This document shows positions 9,119-16,540 of a stretch of DNA of 64,000 bases, piece by piece. The notes beneath the pieces are model-generated. The model searched no databases. It saw nothing but the letters and a program-made list of their open reading frames with translations, and was not told the DNA's origin. Source of the stretch: Streptomyces tsukubensis (GTDB taxonomy: Bacteria > Actinomycetota > Actinomycetes > Streptomycetales > Streptomycetaceae); the NCBI RefSeq assembly GCF_009296025.1, contig NZ_CP045178.1, positions 2,170,001 through 2,234,000 of the forward strand, read 5' to 3'. The translations under genes were made by a program, and so were the position numbers. The stretch's first letter is position 1; each line of letters begins with the position of its first letter.

Positions 9119-10045
9119 GTGAACGCAGAACGGGCGGACGATGTCGTCGTCTCCCCACGGGCCCGAATCTCAGAGTTCACCGAATGCACCGAAACCACCG
9201 AAACCACCGAGACCACCGGAGCCACCAAATCCGCCGAATCCGCTAAATTCGGCGAACCCGCCGAACCCGCCGAACCCGCCGAATCCGCTGAAAGCACCGA
9301 GCGGCGAATCGGGCAGTGCGGATTACTACCGTCCGCCACCGGTGCTTTCCGCTCGAATCCGCTGACCGAGCGATGTCGAAGTATCGAGGCACGCGGGGAC
9401 CACATCCTCATCGGAGTGAGTACCGGCAACAGCTACTTCAGCACCGACCGGCTGACCCAGCTACTGCGTTGGTCGCAGAAACGCTTCCGGGTCGTCGACG
9501 TCATCTGCGCGGACACCTGTATCGACACCATGCTCATCGCGGAGGGCTGCGCGGAGTCGGAGGCGCGGCAGCGGGCCAAGCGGCGGATCACGAACGTGCG
9601 TCGCCGGATCCGGCACGCCGTGCGGGACTCTCGTCCTGGGCATGCGTCGACCACCACGCACCTGTTGTCCGACTTCGAGCGGTCGGACGCCTACCTCGCG
9701 GTGCGCACACGGGTCCTGAACACGCTGGAGGACCACCCGCCGTTCACCCGGGCCTGTCAGGCCATGGTGCGCTGCTTCCTGCCCGCTGGAGCCGGGGACG
9801 ACAGCGACGACCTGAGCCCCCGGATGCGGGCGGGCCTGGCGTATGTCGTGAATGAGCTGCCGTTCGTCATCGACACACCCGGCATCCTCGGTCCGCCCAC
9901 CTCACTGTCCTGCTACCACGTTCTGCCACCCGCCGTACGGCATCTGTACCTGGAGTCCGGCGGCCTCACACCGGTGGAAGGCCAGGGATTCGCCGTCATC
10001 ACTCCCGTGCCTCCGGCCGGGTCCGAGGAGGAAGGCAGCGCATGA
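9119..10045 (+). CDS. tRNA-dependent cyclodipeptide synthase with long low-complexity N-terminus
   Basis: The 308-residue enzyme uses two aminoacyl-tRNAs to make a cyclodipeptide. The core starts near residue 85. The nucleophile is Ser101 in GVSTGNSYFS, with Asn104 three residues on, Tyr242 and Glu246 in AYVVNE, and Tyr266 in CYH. Spacings equal those of AlbC (Ser37, Asn40, Tyr178, Glu182, Tyr202) with a constant offset of 64. Asn104 points to the AlbC/Rv2275 (NYQ) subfamily. The N-terminal extension contains TET- and PAE-type repeats. No ATG, GTG or TTG occurs in frame between 9119 and the core, so the extension appears genuinely translated. The stop overlaps the P450 start (ATGA). Substrates are not predictable by eye; the CYP121-like partner suggests at least one aromatic residue, probably Tyr. 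Confidence 0.92.
   Translation: MNAERADDVVVSPRARISEFTECTETTETTETTGATKSAESAKFGEPAEPAEPAESAESTERRIGQCGLLPSATGAFRSNPLTERCRSIEARGDHILIGVSTGNSYFSTDRLTQLLRWSQKRFRVVDVICADTCIDTMLIAEGCAESEARQRAKRRITNVRRRIRHAVRDSRPGHASTTTHLLSDFERSDAYLAVRTRVLNTLEDHPPFTRACQAMVRCFLPAGAGDDSDDLSPRMRAGLAYVVNELPFVIDTPGILGPPTSLSCYHVLPPAVRHLYLESGGLTPVEGQGFAVITPVPPAGSEEEGSA
9175..9300 (+). repeat. Short in-frame trinucleotide-based repeats in the synthase 5' region
   Basis: Nine-base units such as ACCGAAACC, and then GCCGAACCC, repeat through this stretch. In the synthase frame they encode Thr-Glu-Thr and Pro-Ala-Glu runs. The unit length is a multiple of three, so copy-number change would keep the frame. Confidence 0.8.
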
Positions 10046-11253
10046 CAGAGGTGCCGACGCCCGTCGTGCCCGACCTGGATTTCCCGCTCTCCCGCAGGGG
10101 CGACACCGTCCCCGCCGAATGCGCGTGGCTGCGCCGGAAGCGGCCGGTGGCCCGGGTCAGGACCATGACCGGCGACCTCGCGTGGCTGGTCTCCACGCAC
10201 GAACTGGCCACCAGGGTCCTTCAGGACGACACCTTCAGCATGCTGCGCGTGGGCGAGGCCGGGGCACCGAGCCAGTACGCGCCGACGTTCCCCGTCGAAC
10301 TGCGCAACAGTATGGCCCGCTTCTCCGACGACGGCCTGCGCGGCGCCATCATGAAAGCGGTGTCCCCGCCGGTTGTCGCCGCCTCCGCGGACGGGATGCG
10401 TCGGCGCGCGGACGAACTCATCGACGCGCTGGTGGCCGACGGCCCGCCGCTGGACTTCAAGCAGCACTTCACCGACCCCTACACCGTCTCCGTGATGTGC
10501 GCGGTACTCGGGCTGCCCGACACCGACTGGCGCTCCATGCTGGCCTGCCTGGACATCACCATCATGACCGCCCCCGAACCGTTCGAGGGAGCCCGCGCCA
10601 ACTGGGACAAGGGCATCGCCCGGATGACCACCCGCCTGCGCGAACCCGGCGCGGTCCGGGCGGCCGGCCTCCTCGGCTCGCTCGCCCGGCTGCGGGAGGC
10701 GGACTCCGCGGACCCTGTCCCCGATGACGTTCTCGCGATGGCCCTGCACACGCTCTTCGAGGCCGGGGCGGCCAGTGCCGCCACGTTCCTGCTGCACGCG
10801 ACGCTGCTGCTCATGTGCCACCCCGAGCAGGCGGACGCGCTTCGCGATCACCCCGAGCACCTCGGCACAGCGGTTGAGGAACTGCTGCGCCACAACCTCT
10901 CCATCGGCGACGGGCTGCCCAGGATCGCGACCAGGGACATCCGGCTGGGAGACGCGGACATCAAGGAGGGCGACCTGGTCCTCGTCCTGGTCGAGGGTGC
11001 CAACCACGACCCGACCGCCTTCACCTCCCCCGAACGCCTCGACCTGCGCCGCACCCCCAACCCGCATCTCTCCTTCGGCGCGGGCAGCCACTACTGCCCC
11101 GCCACCACTCTCGCGCGGGCACATGCCGACATCGCACTCGAAGCGGTGCTGCGCCGACTGCCCGACCTGAGGCTCGCCATCCCCGTCGAGCAGCTCAACT
11201 GGCGTACGGGCTGGATCAAACGCACCTGCGAGCGGCTTCCCGTCCTGTGGTGA
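10042..11253 (+). CDS. Cytochrome P450, CYP121-like
   Basis: The 403-residue P450 has haem motif FGAGSHYC with ligand Cys352 and ExxR in VEELLR. It closely follows CYP121 of Mycobacterium tuberculosis over its C-terminal half: NLSIGDGLPRIATRDIRLGD, DLVLVLVEGANHDP, and the terminal ERLPVLW. CYP121 couples the two tyrosine rings of cyclo(Tyr-Tyr). The I-helix reads EAGAASAAT, so the usual acid/alcohol pair is absent and a Ser stands in place of Thr, as I recall for CYP121. Residues aligned with CYP121 Gln385-Arg386 appear to be Ile-Lys, so the product or substrate may differ. It is translationally coupled to the synthase through ATGA. Confidence 0.88.
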   Translation: MTEVPTPVVPDLDFPLSRRGDTVPAECAWLRRKRPVARVRTMTGDLAWLVSTHELATRVLQDDTFSMLRVGEAGAPSQYAPTFPVELRNSMARFSDDGLRGAIMKAVSPPVVAASADGMRRRADELIDALVADGPPLDFKQHFTDPYTVSVMCAVLGLPDTDWRSMLACLDITIMTAPEPFEGARANWDKGIARMTTRLREPGAVRAAGLLGSLARLREADSADPVPDDVLAMALHTLFEAGAASAATFLLHATLLLMCHPEQADALRDHPEHLGTAVEELLRHNLSIGDGLPRIATRDIRLGDADIKEGDLVLVLVEGANHDPTAFTSPERLDLRRTPNPHLSFGAGSHYCPATTLARAHADIALEAVLRRLPDLRLAIPVEQLNWRTGWIKRTCERLPVLW

Positions 11254-11295
11254 ACACGCGACGCCCGCCCATCCACCTCCGCAAGGAAGGCAGCC

Positions 11296-12225
11296 ATGTC
11301 TCCCACTTCCGCTGATCCTCCCGCCGCCGCGACCGTCACCCCCTCCGACTCCACCGGCCTGTGCGAGGCCGCGCTTGAGCACGGCCGGATCGACGGCGGG
11401 TATCTGGTCTTCGACGACGGCCCGCCCGCTCTCGGCCGAGCGTTGCAGGACGGCATGTTCCTCGTCGACATCCCGGCCGACGTAGCGGTCGCCACTGGTG
11501 ACGCCTTCGCGGAACACTTCTTCCGCGGGCCGACCAGTCCGCCGTACGGCGAGTTCCGCGACATCACGAGCGACTCCTTCGGTGACCCTCTTCTGGGCTT
11601 TCACCAACGGGCCAACAAATCGGAGCAGTTCCTGCTCGAACGTCGCTTCTGGGACACCCGCTTCCCCGACGAGATGACCGCCCTGGGCGAGGCCATGACC
11701 CGGCTGTCCAGTCACATCATGGCCGGCGTCCTGGCCTACAGCGGTATCCCCTACGACCGGTGGGGGCGGGCCACCGGAGACTGCGTCCTGCTGGGCGGCA
11801 CGTATCACCTCACGTTCAACCACTACCTCCCCACCCACTTGGACCTCGGACTCAATCCCCACCAGGACGACGGGTTCCTCACCATCCTGCGCGCGACGAC
11901 ACCCGGCCTGGAAATCGATCGCGGGGAGGGCACATGGCAGACGGTGACGCCGCCGCCCGGCTGCTTCGTCGTCAACTTCGGCCTGGCCATGGAGATCCTG
12001 ACGTCAGCCACACGAACGCCCGCGACCGCCGTACTGCACCGCGTCAGCGGCCAACGAGGTGACCGCTTCAGCTTCGCCCACTTCGCCTCCGTCACACAAA
12101 CCCCCGGCGCGGACAGCGGCGTCCACCGCTACCTGCCCGCGACCGGAGCGCTTGAGCGCGTGTGCACCGCGCAGGATCTGCTGCACAGCGACTACGCCGC
12201 CTCCGACGTGGCCACCGGAACCTGA
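11296..12225 (+). CDS. 2OG-Fe(II)/isopenicillin-N-synthase-like oxygenase
   Basis: This 309-residue protein has the non-haem iron facial triad: His189-x-Asp191 in NPHQDDGFLTIL and distal His248 in AVLHRVSG. The co-substrate pair Arg257/Ser259 follows in DRFSFAHF. The N-terminal half resembles DIOX_N regions. A GGAAGG ribosome site precedes ATG 11296, and it follows the CYP121-like gene by 42 bases. It most likely hydroxylates, desaturates or rearranges the cyclodipeptide; bicyclomycin is a precedent for such enzymes on a CDPS product. Whether it needs 2-oxoglutarate cannot be seen directly, although the RxS motif supports it. Confidence 0.87.
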   Translation: MSPTSADPPAAATVTPSDSTGLCEAALEHGRIDGGYLVFDDGPPALGRALQDGMFLVDIPADVAVATGDAFAEHFFRGPTSPPYGEFRDITSDSFGDPLLGFHQRANKSEQFLLERRFWDTRFPDEMTALGEAMTRLSSHIMAGVLAYSGIPYDRWGRATGDCVLLGGTYHLTFNHYLPTHLDLGLNPHQDDGFLTILRATTPGLEIDRGEGTWQTVTPPPGCFVVNFGLAMEILTSATRTPATAVLHRVSGQRGDRFSFAHFASVTQTPGADSGVHRYLPATGALERVCTAQDLLHSDYAASDVATGT

Positions 12226-12390
12226 ACACCTGCGCCACCGGAATCCGTGCGCGCCGCGCCGCTCGGCCGGAATCCGTGCGCGCCACGCCGTGCTGCTCGG
12301 CGGGTCCCGCGGCCCCCGAGTGGTCGTACGTCACGACTCCTGCCTCGGAGTGACCGGTACCGCCCCCACCATCCCGCCTGGAGGTCCATG

Positions 12391-13770
12391 ATGACCGTGT
12401 CCACCGAGATCGAGTTGCGTCCTGTGCCGGGGCCACGCGGCCTGCCCCTGCTGGGTAATCTGCCGGCCTTCGGCAAGGATCCGCTGTCCTTCTTCTCCTC
12501 CCTGCGCGACGAGTACGGGGACGCGGTGACGTGGTCCCTCGGCTCACGCCCGGCGCTCTTCGTGGCTCACCCCGCGCACATCGCGGAACTCATGGCCGAG
12601 GTGGAGCACACCTTCGAACCCGGCGATGTGGGCTGGACGTTCGCGAAGGTGTGCGGGGAGAGCATCCTGCGCAGTCGAGGGGCACAGTGGCGGCGCAAAC
12701 GCGCGATGGTCCAGCCGACCGTGCGCCCCAAGCAGGTGCGCGGGTACGCCACGACGATGGTCGAGTGCGCCCAGCAGAGGGGAAACGGCTGGCGGGAGGG
12801 GGGCCGCATCGACGTGGGGCGTGAGATGGAGCGGATCACACAGCGGATCGTGTCGCGCACACTCTTCGGCAACGACCTGGGGGCTCGGGCCGATGTGCTC
12901 GGCGAGTCGCTCTCCGCGATCGAATGGGAGATGGGCGCGGAGGTCCGTAGTCTGCGTCTGTTCCTTCCCCCCTGGGTCCCCTCCGCGGCGCGGCGACGCC
13001 TCCTCGCGGAGCTGGCGGTGGTCGACGAGGAAGTGGGACGTCTGGTCCGTACCCGTCGGCAGGCCATGGACCGCGGGGAGGAGCGGGAACGAGAGGATCT
13101 GCTCAGCCGCCTGCTGGCGGCCCGGGACGGCCAGGGGCAGCGTCTGTCGTCCAAGGAGGTGCGCGACGAGGCGGTGACCTTGTGGATCGCGGGAAACGGC
13201 ACCTCGACCACGGCCCTGACCTGGACGTGGTACCTCCTCGCCCGGAACCCGGGCGCGCGTACGAAACTCACGGCGGAGCTACAGCGCGTACTCGGCGACC
13301 GCTCGCCTTCCTTCGAGGACTACGAGTCTCTGACCTACACACGGCAGGTGATCAAGGAGTCGCTGCGCCTGTACCCACCCGCCTGGGTGATTCCCCTGCG
13401 GGCCAAAGCCGGAGCCCGGTTGGGTGGCCACGCGATCCGCGCGGGTGACGCGGTCTGGTGCAGCCAGTGGGTCACCCACCGCGATCCACGCTGGTTCACC
13501 GACCCGCTGGCCTTCCGCCCCGAACGGTGGGACGGCGAGTCCACGGCGAACACGTCCTGGCAGACCTGGTTCCCCTTCGGTACGGGGCCGCGTACCTGCG
13601 TGGGAGCGCGATTCGCTCAGGTGGAGACGGCACTGGTACTGGCCACGCTCGCCCGGCGCTGGCACCTGGAGGTGGACCCCGGCGAAGTGGTGCCGCAGGC
13701 GGTTCAGCTCCTCCAACCGAGCACGCCCGTACGGGCCACCGTCCGTGCGGCGGCTCCTCCCTCGACTTGA
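12391..13770 (+). CDS. Second cytochrome P450 of the cyclodipeptide cluster
   Basis: The 459-residue P450 belongs to a different clan from the CYP121-like one. It has the Pro-rich hinge PGPRGLPLLGNLPAFGKDP, I-helix AGNGTSTTALTW, ExxR in KESLRLYPP, PERW, and haem motif FPFGTGPRTCVG with ligand Cys403. This pattern matches longer bacterial P450s related to the CYP102/CYP4-like group. GGAGG at 12380-12384 precedes tandem ATGs at 12388 and 12391; 12391 gives the better spacing. The I-helix has Gly-Thr-Ser in the oxygen-activation region, so monooxygenase activity is plausible. Its place in the pathway order is unknown, and no ferredoxin gene accompanies it. Confidence 0.88.
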   Translation: MTVSTEIELRPVPGPRGLPLLGNLPAFGKDPLSFFSSLRDEYGDAVTWSLGSRPALFVAHPAHIAELMAEVEHTFEPGDVGWTFAKVCGESILRSRGAQWRRKRAMVQPTVRPKQVRGYATTMVECAQQRGNGWREGGRIDVGREMERITQRIVSRTLFGNDLGARADVLGESLSAIEWEMGAEVRSLRLFLPPWVPSAARRRLLAELAVVDEEVGRLVRTRRQAMDRGEEREREDLLSRLLAARDGQGQRLSSKEVRDEAVTLWIAGNGTSTTALTWTWYLLARNPGARTKLTAELQRVLGDRSPSFEDYESLTYTRQVIKESLRLYPPAWVIPLRAKAGARLGGHAIRAGDAVWCSQWVTHRDPRWFTDPLAFRPERWDGESTANTSWQTWFPFGTGPRTCVGARFAQVETALVLATLARRWHLEVDPGEVVPQAVQLLQPSTPVRATVRAAAPPST

Positions 13771-13945
13771 CGACCGGCGAAGACCGCTGACGGCAGGGAG
13801 GGAGGCGAGCGCGCGAGTGCCTCGGGCCCATGACGGCGGACACCGGCCCGTCACCGGGGCGCAGACCCATCCGTGCCGCGCGTCGTCGCGGGCCCGTCGC
13901 GCATCGCACATCGCGTCCACCGGCTCGACGGCGACGACAACCACG

Positions 13946-14163
13946 GGCGTCGGCCCCGCTGTCGCGGGGAACAGGGGCGTCGCGGCTCCCCCACCACCGA
14001 CAACGAGCTGGAGCCACCCCCGCAGTCGCGCGGGGAGCAGGGGACGTGACCGGTCTCCATCAGCCGCCGGGCGGGACCATCCCCGCAGGCGCGGGGAGCA
14101 CCGCGCGGGTGGAGGCGACCCACGCGTGATCGCTGGGACCATCCCCGCAGGCGCGGGGAGCGC
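13946..14163 (-). CRISPR. Decayed type I-E-like CRISPR remnant (4 repeats, 3 spacers)
   Basis: Two near-identical 29-base repeats lie at 14073-14101 and 14135-14163. They read GGGACCATCCCCGCAGGCGC and then GGGGAGC(A/G)C on the plus strand, the reverse of the streptomycete I-E consensus GTGCTCCCCGC...GGTCCC. Two degenerate copies occur at 14010-14040 (two extra bases in the stem) and about 13946-13973. Spacers are about 36, 32 and 33 bases. Read on the minus strand the degenerate repeats are leader-distal, the normal pattern of array decay. No cas genes are in the window. Confidence 0.8.
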
Positions 14164-14306
14164 TCTTCGTGAGCCGCGTTTCCATCGAGCGATGCCGCTC
14201 GGTGCATCGAGGTCGAGAGAAAGGGCCGTACGGAGTATACGGAAGCGTGTTTCTCCGGAGAGGCCTGCGCGGCACCGGCTACGCGTGCACACCGGCGTTT
14301 CCGGCC

Positions 14307-14951
14307 TCAGCCGAGCAGGCCCGCCTGCTGCGCCAGTACCGCCGCCTGGACGCGGTTGGTGCAGTCGGTGCGGGTGAGGATGCTGCCGATGTGCGCCTTG
14401 ACCGTGCCGGAGCTCAGGTGGAGCTGTGCGGCGATCCCGGCGTTGGAGAGACCTGCGCCCATCAGCCGGAGGACGTTCCGTTCCGCCGGTGTCAGGTTCT
14501 CGATCCTGCGTGCCGCGGCGTCGCTGCCGTGGCCCGACCGGACCCGGAAGTCGACGAGTTGGCGGGTGACCTGCGGGGCGAGGACGGGTTCACCCGCGGC
14601 GGCACGGCGTACGGCGTCGATGAGGTCGCGAGGACCGGTGTCCTTGAGAAGGTAGCCGTGGGCTCCGGCACGCAGGGCGCGGGTCACGCTCGGTTCCTCG
14701 CCGAAGGCCGTGAGCATCACCACCCGGGTACGGGGCGAGTGACGGGCGATCTCGGCGGCGCCGGTGATGCCGTCGCCGGGCATGCGGATGTCGAGGAGGG
14801 CGACATCGACGGGATGGACGCGGCAGGCTTCGACCGCCTCACGGGCGTCCTGTGCCTCGGCCACGATCCGGACCTCGTCGTCGTTCTCCAGGATCAGCCG
14901 GATCCCGGCGCGCATCAGCGCCTCGTCGTCGGCGATCAGTACTCGGATCAT
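14307..14951 (-). CDS. LuxR/NarL-family response regulator
   Basis: A 214-residue two-domain regulator. The receiver has IADDEALMRAG, phospho-acceptor Asp in DVALLDIRMPG, Thr in VVMLTAFGE and Lys in YLLKDTG. The C-terminal GerE-type helix-turn-helix reads LTPAERNVLRLMGAGLSNAGIAAQLHLSSGTVKAHIGSIL in consecutive parts. It starts four bases after the stop of the partner kinase and is co-transcribed with it. The regulon is unknown; with no obvious transporter target beside it, self-regulation is the only local guess. Confidence 0.92.
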   Translation of the reverse strand: MIRVLIADDEALMRAGIRLILENDDEVRIVAEAQDAREAVEACRVHPVDVALLDIRMPGDGITGAAEIARHSPRTRVVMLTAFGEEPSVTRALRAGAHGYLLKDTGPRDLIDAVRRAAAGEPVLAPQVTRQLVDFRVRSGHGSDAAARRIENLTPAERNVLRLMGAGLSNAGIAAQLHLSSGTVKAHIGSILTRTDCTNRVQAAVLAQQAGLLG

Positions 14952-14955
14952 CGGT

Positions 14956-16407
14956 TCAGTGTAGAACCGCCATGATCAACAGGACGAGGGAGCCGCCGAC
15001 GGTCGGCAGCAGCACCAGCATCGCCGCGCAGCCCCCACCCAGGAGGCGGGGCCATGTCAGGACTTCCGTGGAAAGCGGTGGCCTGGAGCCGGCCCCGCCG
15101 GACAGCGGGGGCCCGGAACCCGCCCCGCCGGACAGCGGTGGCCTGGAGCCGGCCCCGCCGGACACCGACCCGGCCGAAGTGGCGTACACGGGCGGCATAT
15201 CGGGCATGGCGGGTATACGGGCGGAGAGGGCGAAGCCGCCCTCGGGGCGCGGTCCCGCGTCGAGGACACCTCCGAGCAGGCGGACCCTTTCCTGGAGTCC
15301 GACGAGTCCGCTGCGGTTCCCGTCCCCGCGAGAACACGGCCCCGGCGGGGCATCGTTGACGACGGCGACCACCACGGTGTCCCCTTCGTCGTGGAACGTC
15401 ACACGGACCGGCGCGCCGGACGCGTGCTTCAGCGCGTTGGCGAGTCCTTCTCGGGTGACACGGTGGACGGCCTGCCGGGTACGGGCGTCCGCGTCCATCG
15501 CCCCGGTCGCGTTCCAGTGCAGTTCGGCGTCGGCCCCCGCGTTCCGGGAATCCGCGACCAGGGCCGAGAGATCCTCGCGGGTCCCCCGCTCGCCGGTCTC
15601 CTCACCGGTCTGGTGGCGGAGGACGCCGAGGATGCCACGCAGCTCCTCCATGGCCGTTCCCGCGGTGGTGTGCAGGAATTCGGCGCGGGCCGCCAGCGGG
15701 GGCGCCTGTCGCTCGACGGCGAGCTGGAGAGCCCCGGCGTGCACCGAGATGAGGCCGATACGGTGGCCGAGCAGGTCGTGCATCTCGGCGGCGATGCGCG
15801 CCCGTTCCTCCATGCGGGCCGTCTCCTCAGTGAGGAAGCGGGCCTGTTCGAGGTAGGCGTTGCGCTCCCGCAGCAGCCCGGTCAGCGGGCGGCGACGCCC
15901 CAGCATCAGGCCGGACAGCGCGGGCAGCAGGATGAACAGCGCGCTCGCACCGGCGCCGGCGGCCAGGTACGACATCTTCGGGAGTCCGCCGACGGACGCG
16001 GCGGCGATCGATACGAGCACGGCTCCGGCACCGCTCGCTCCGGCCACCCCCCAGGCGCGCCGTGCGGGGGTGACGCGGCGCACGGCGGACCACACGACGC
16101 ACGGCACCACCACCGTCGCCCATACGTTGTCCCCGGCGACCACCGGCACACAGCCCATCACCGTGAGGGCCGGGTAGACCCGCCGCGCGGGCACGAGCAG
16201 CGCCGCCCACACCCCCAGGAGGATCGTCGTCACCGGGTGGGCCGGCGGGATCAGCGGTAGCGGCGCCAGCGTGCCCAGCAGAACCAGGCCCGCGAGTACG
16301 GACTCGATGACGACCGTCCGCCGGGGCGCGGCACGCACCGCGTCCCGATTCGCGGCGGCCTCGCGGCGTATCCGCCTCCACGGTCGCACTGCCGCCGGGC
16401 CCCTCAT
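14956..16407 (-). CDS. DesK-type sensor histidine kinase with repeat linker and C-terminal helix
   Basis: A 483-residue HisKA_3 kinase. ATG 16407 is chosen because GAGGAAACC directly precedes it. The N-terminal half has about five membrane segments. The phospho-acceptor is His in EMHDLLGHRIGL, and the HATPase region has REGLANALKHA and SGLVGLQERVRLLGG. After the ATPase domain come three 10-residue Gly/Pro repeats (GGAGSRPPLS type) encoded by a 30-bp tandem repeat, then a hydrophobic helix (LLGGGCAAMLVLLPTVGG). That predicts a C-terminal membrane anchor, unusual for this family. Confidence 0.88.
   Translation of the reverse strand: MRGPAAVRPWRRIRREAAANRDAVRAAPRRTVVIESVLAGLVLLGTLAPLPLIPPAHPVTTILLGVWAALLVPARRVYPALTVMGCVPVVAGDNVWATVVVPCVVWSAVRRVTPARRAWGVAGASGAGAVLVSIAAASVGGLPKMSYLAAGAGASALFILLPALSGLMLGRRRPLTGLLRERNAYLEQARFLTEETARMEERARIAAEMHDLLGHRIGLISVHAGALQLAVERQAPPLAARAEFLHTTAGTAMEELRGILGVLRHQTGEETGERGTREDLSALVADSRNAGADAELHWNATGAMDADARTRQAVHRVTREGLANALKHASGAPVRVTFHDEGDTVVVAVVNDAPPGPCSRGDGNRSGLVGLQERVRLLGGVLDAGPRPEGGFALSARIPAMPDMPPVYATSAGSVSGGAGSRPPLSGGAGSGPPLSGGAGSRPPLSTEVLTWPRLLGGGCAAMLVLLPTVGGSLVLLIMAVLH
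15075..15170 (-). repeat. Three 30-bp tandem repeats inside the kinase gene
   Basis: Three in-frame ~30-bp units containing CCCCGCCGGACAGCGG encode the GGAGS(R/G)PPLS linker of the histidine kinase. Unit length preserves the frame if copy number changes. Confidence 0.8.
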
Positions 16408-16540
16408 GGTTTCCTCCGTGTGCGTGCCGGTCTCGACGGTTGTGCCAGCCCGACGGGTGTTCTCGCCTCGACGATCGTTCTCGCCCCCGCACCTGTTCTC
16501 GTCCGCCCTCGTCATACGCGGCGGGCGGGCCGCCGCGGTC

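Noticed and set aside
9913..11862. 649-codon minus-strand frame under the synthase, P450 and oxygenase genes
   Set aside because: High-GC antisense shadow; all three plus-strand genes have intact catalytic motifs and coupling.
13868..13900. A possible fifth CRISPR repeat one period upstream
   Set aside because: The expected position lacks the CCCCGC...GCGGGG stem and does not align.
13851..14275. Frames reading SPRLRGWS and PRACGDGP repeats
   Set aside because: These are the familiar false translations of type I-E CRISPR repeats, not proteins.
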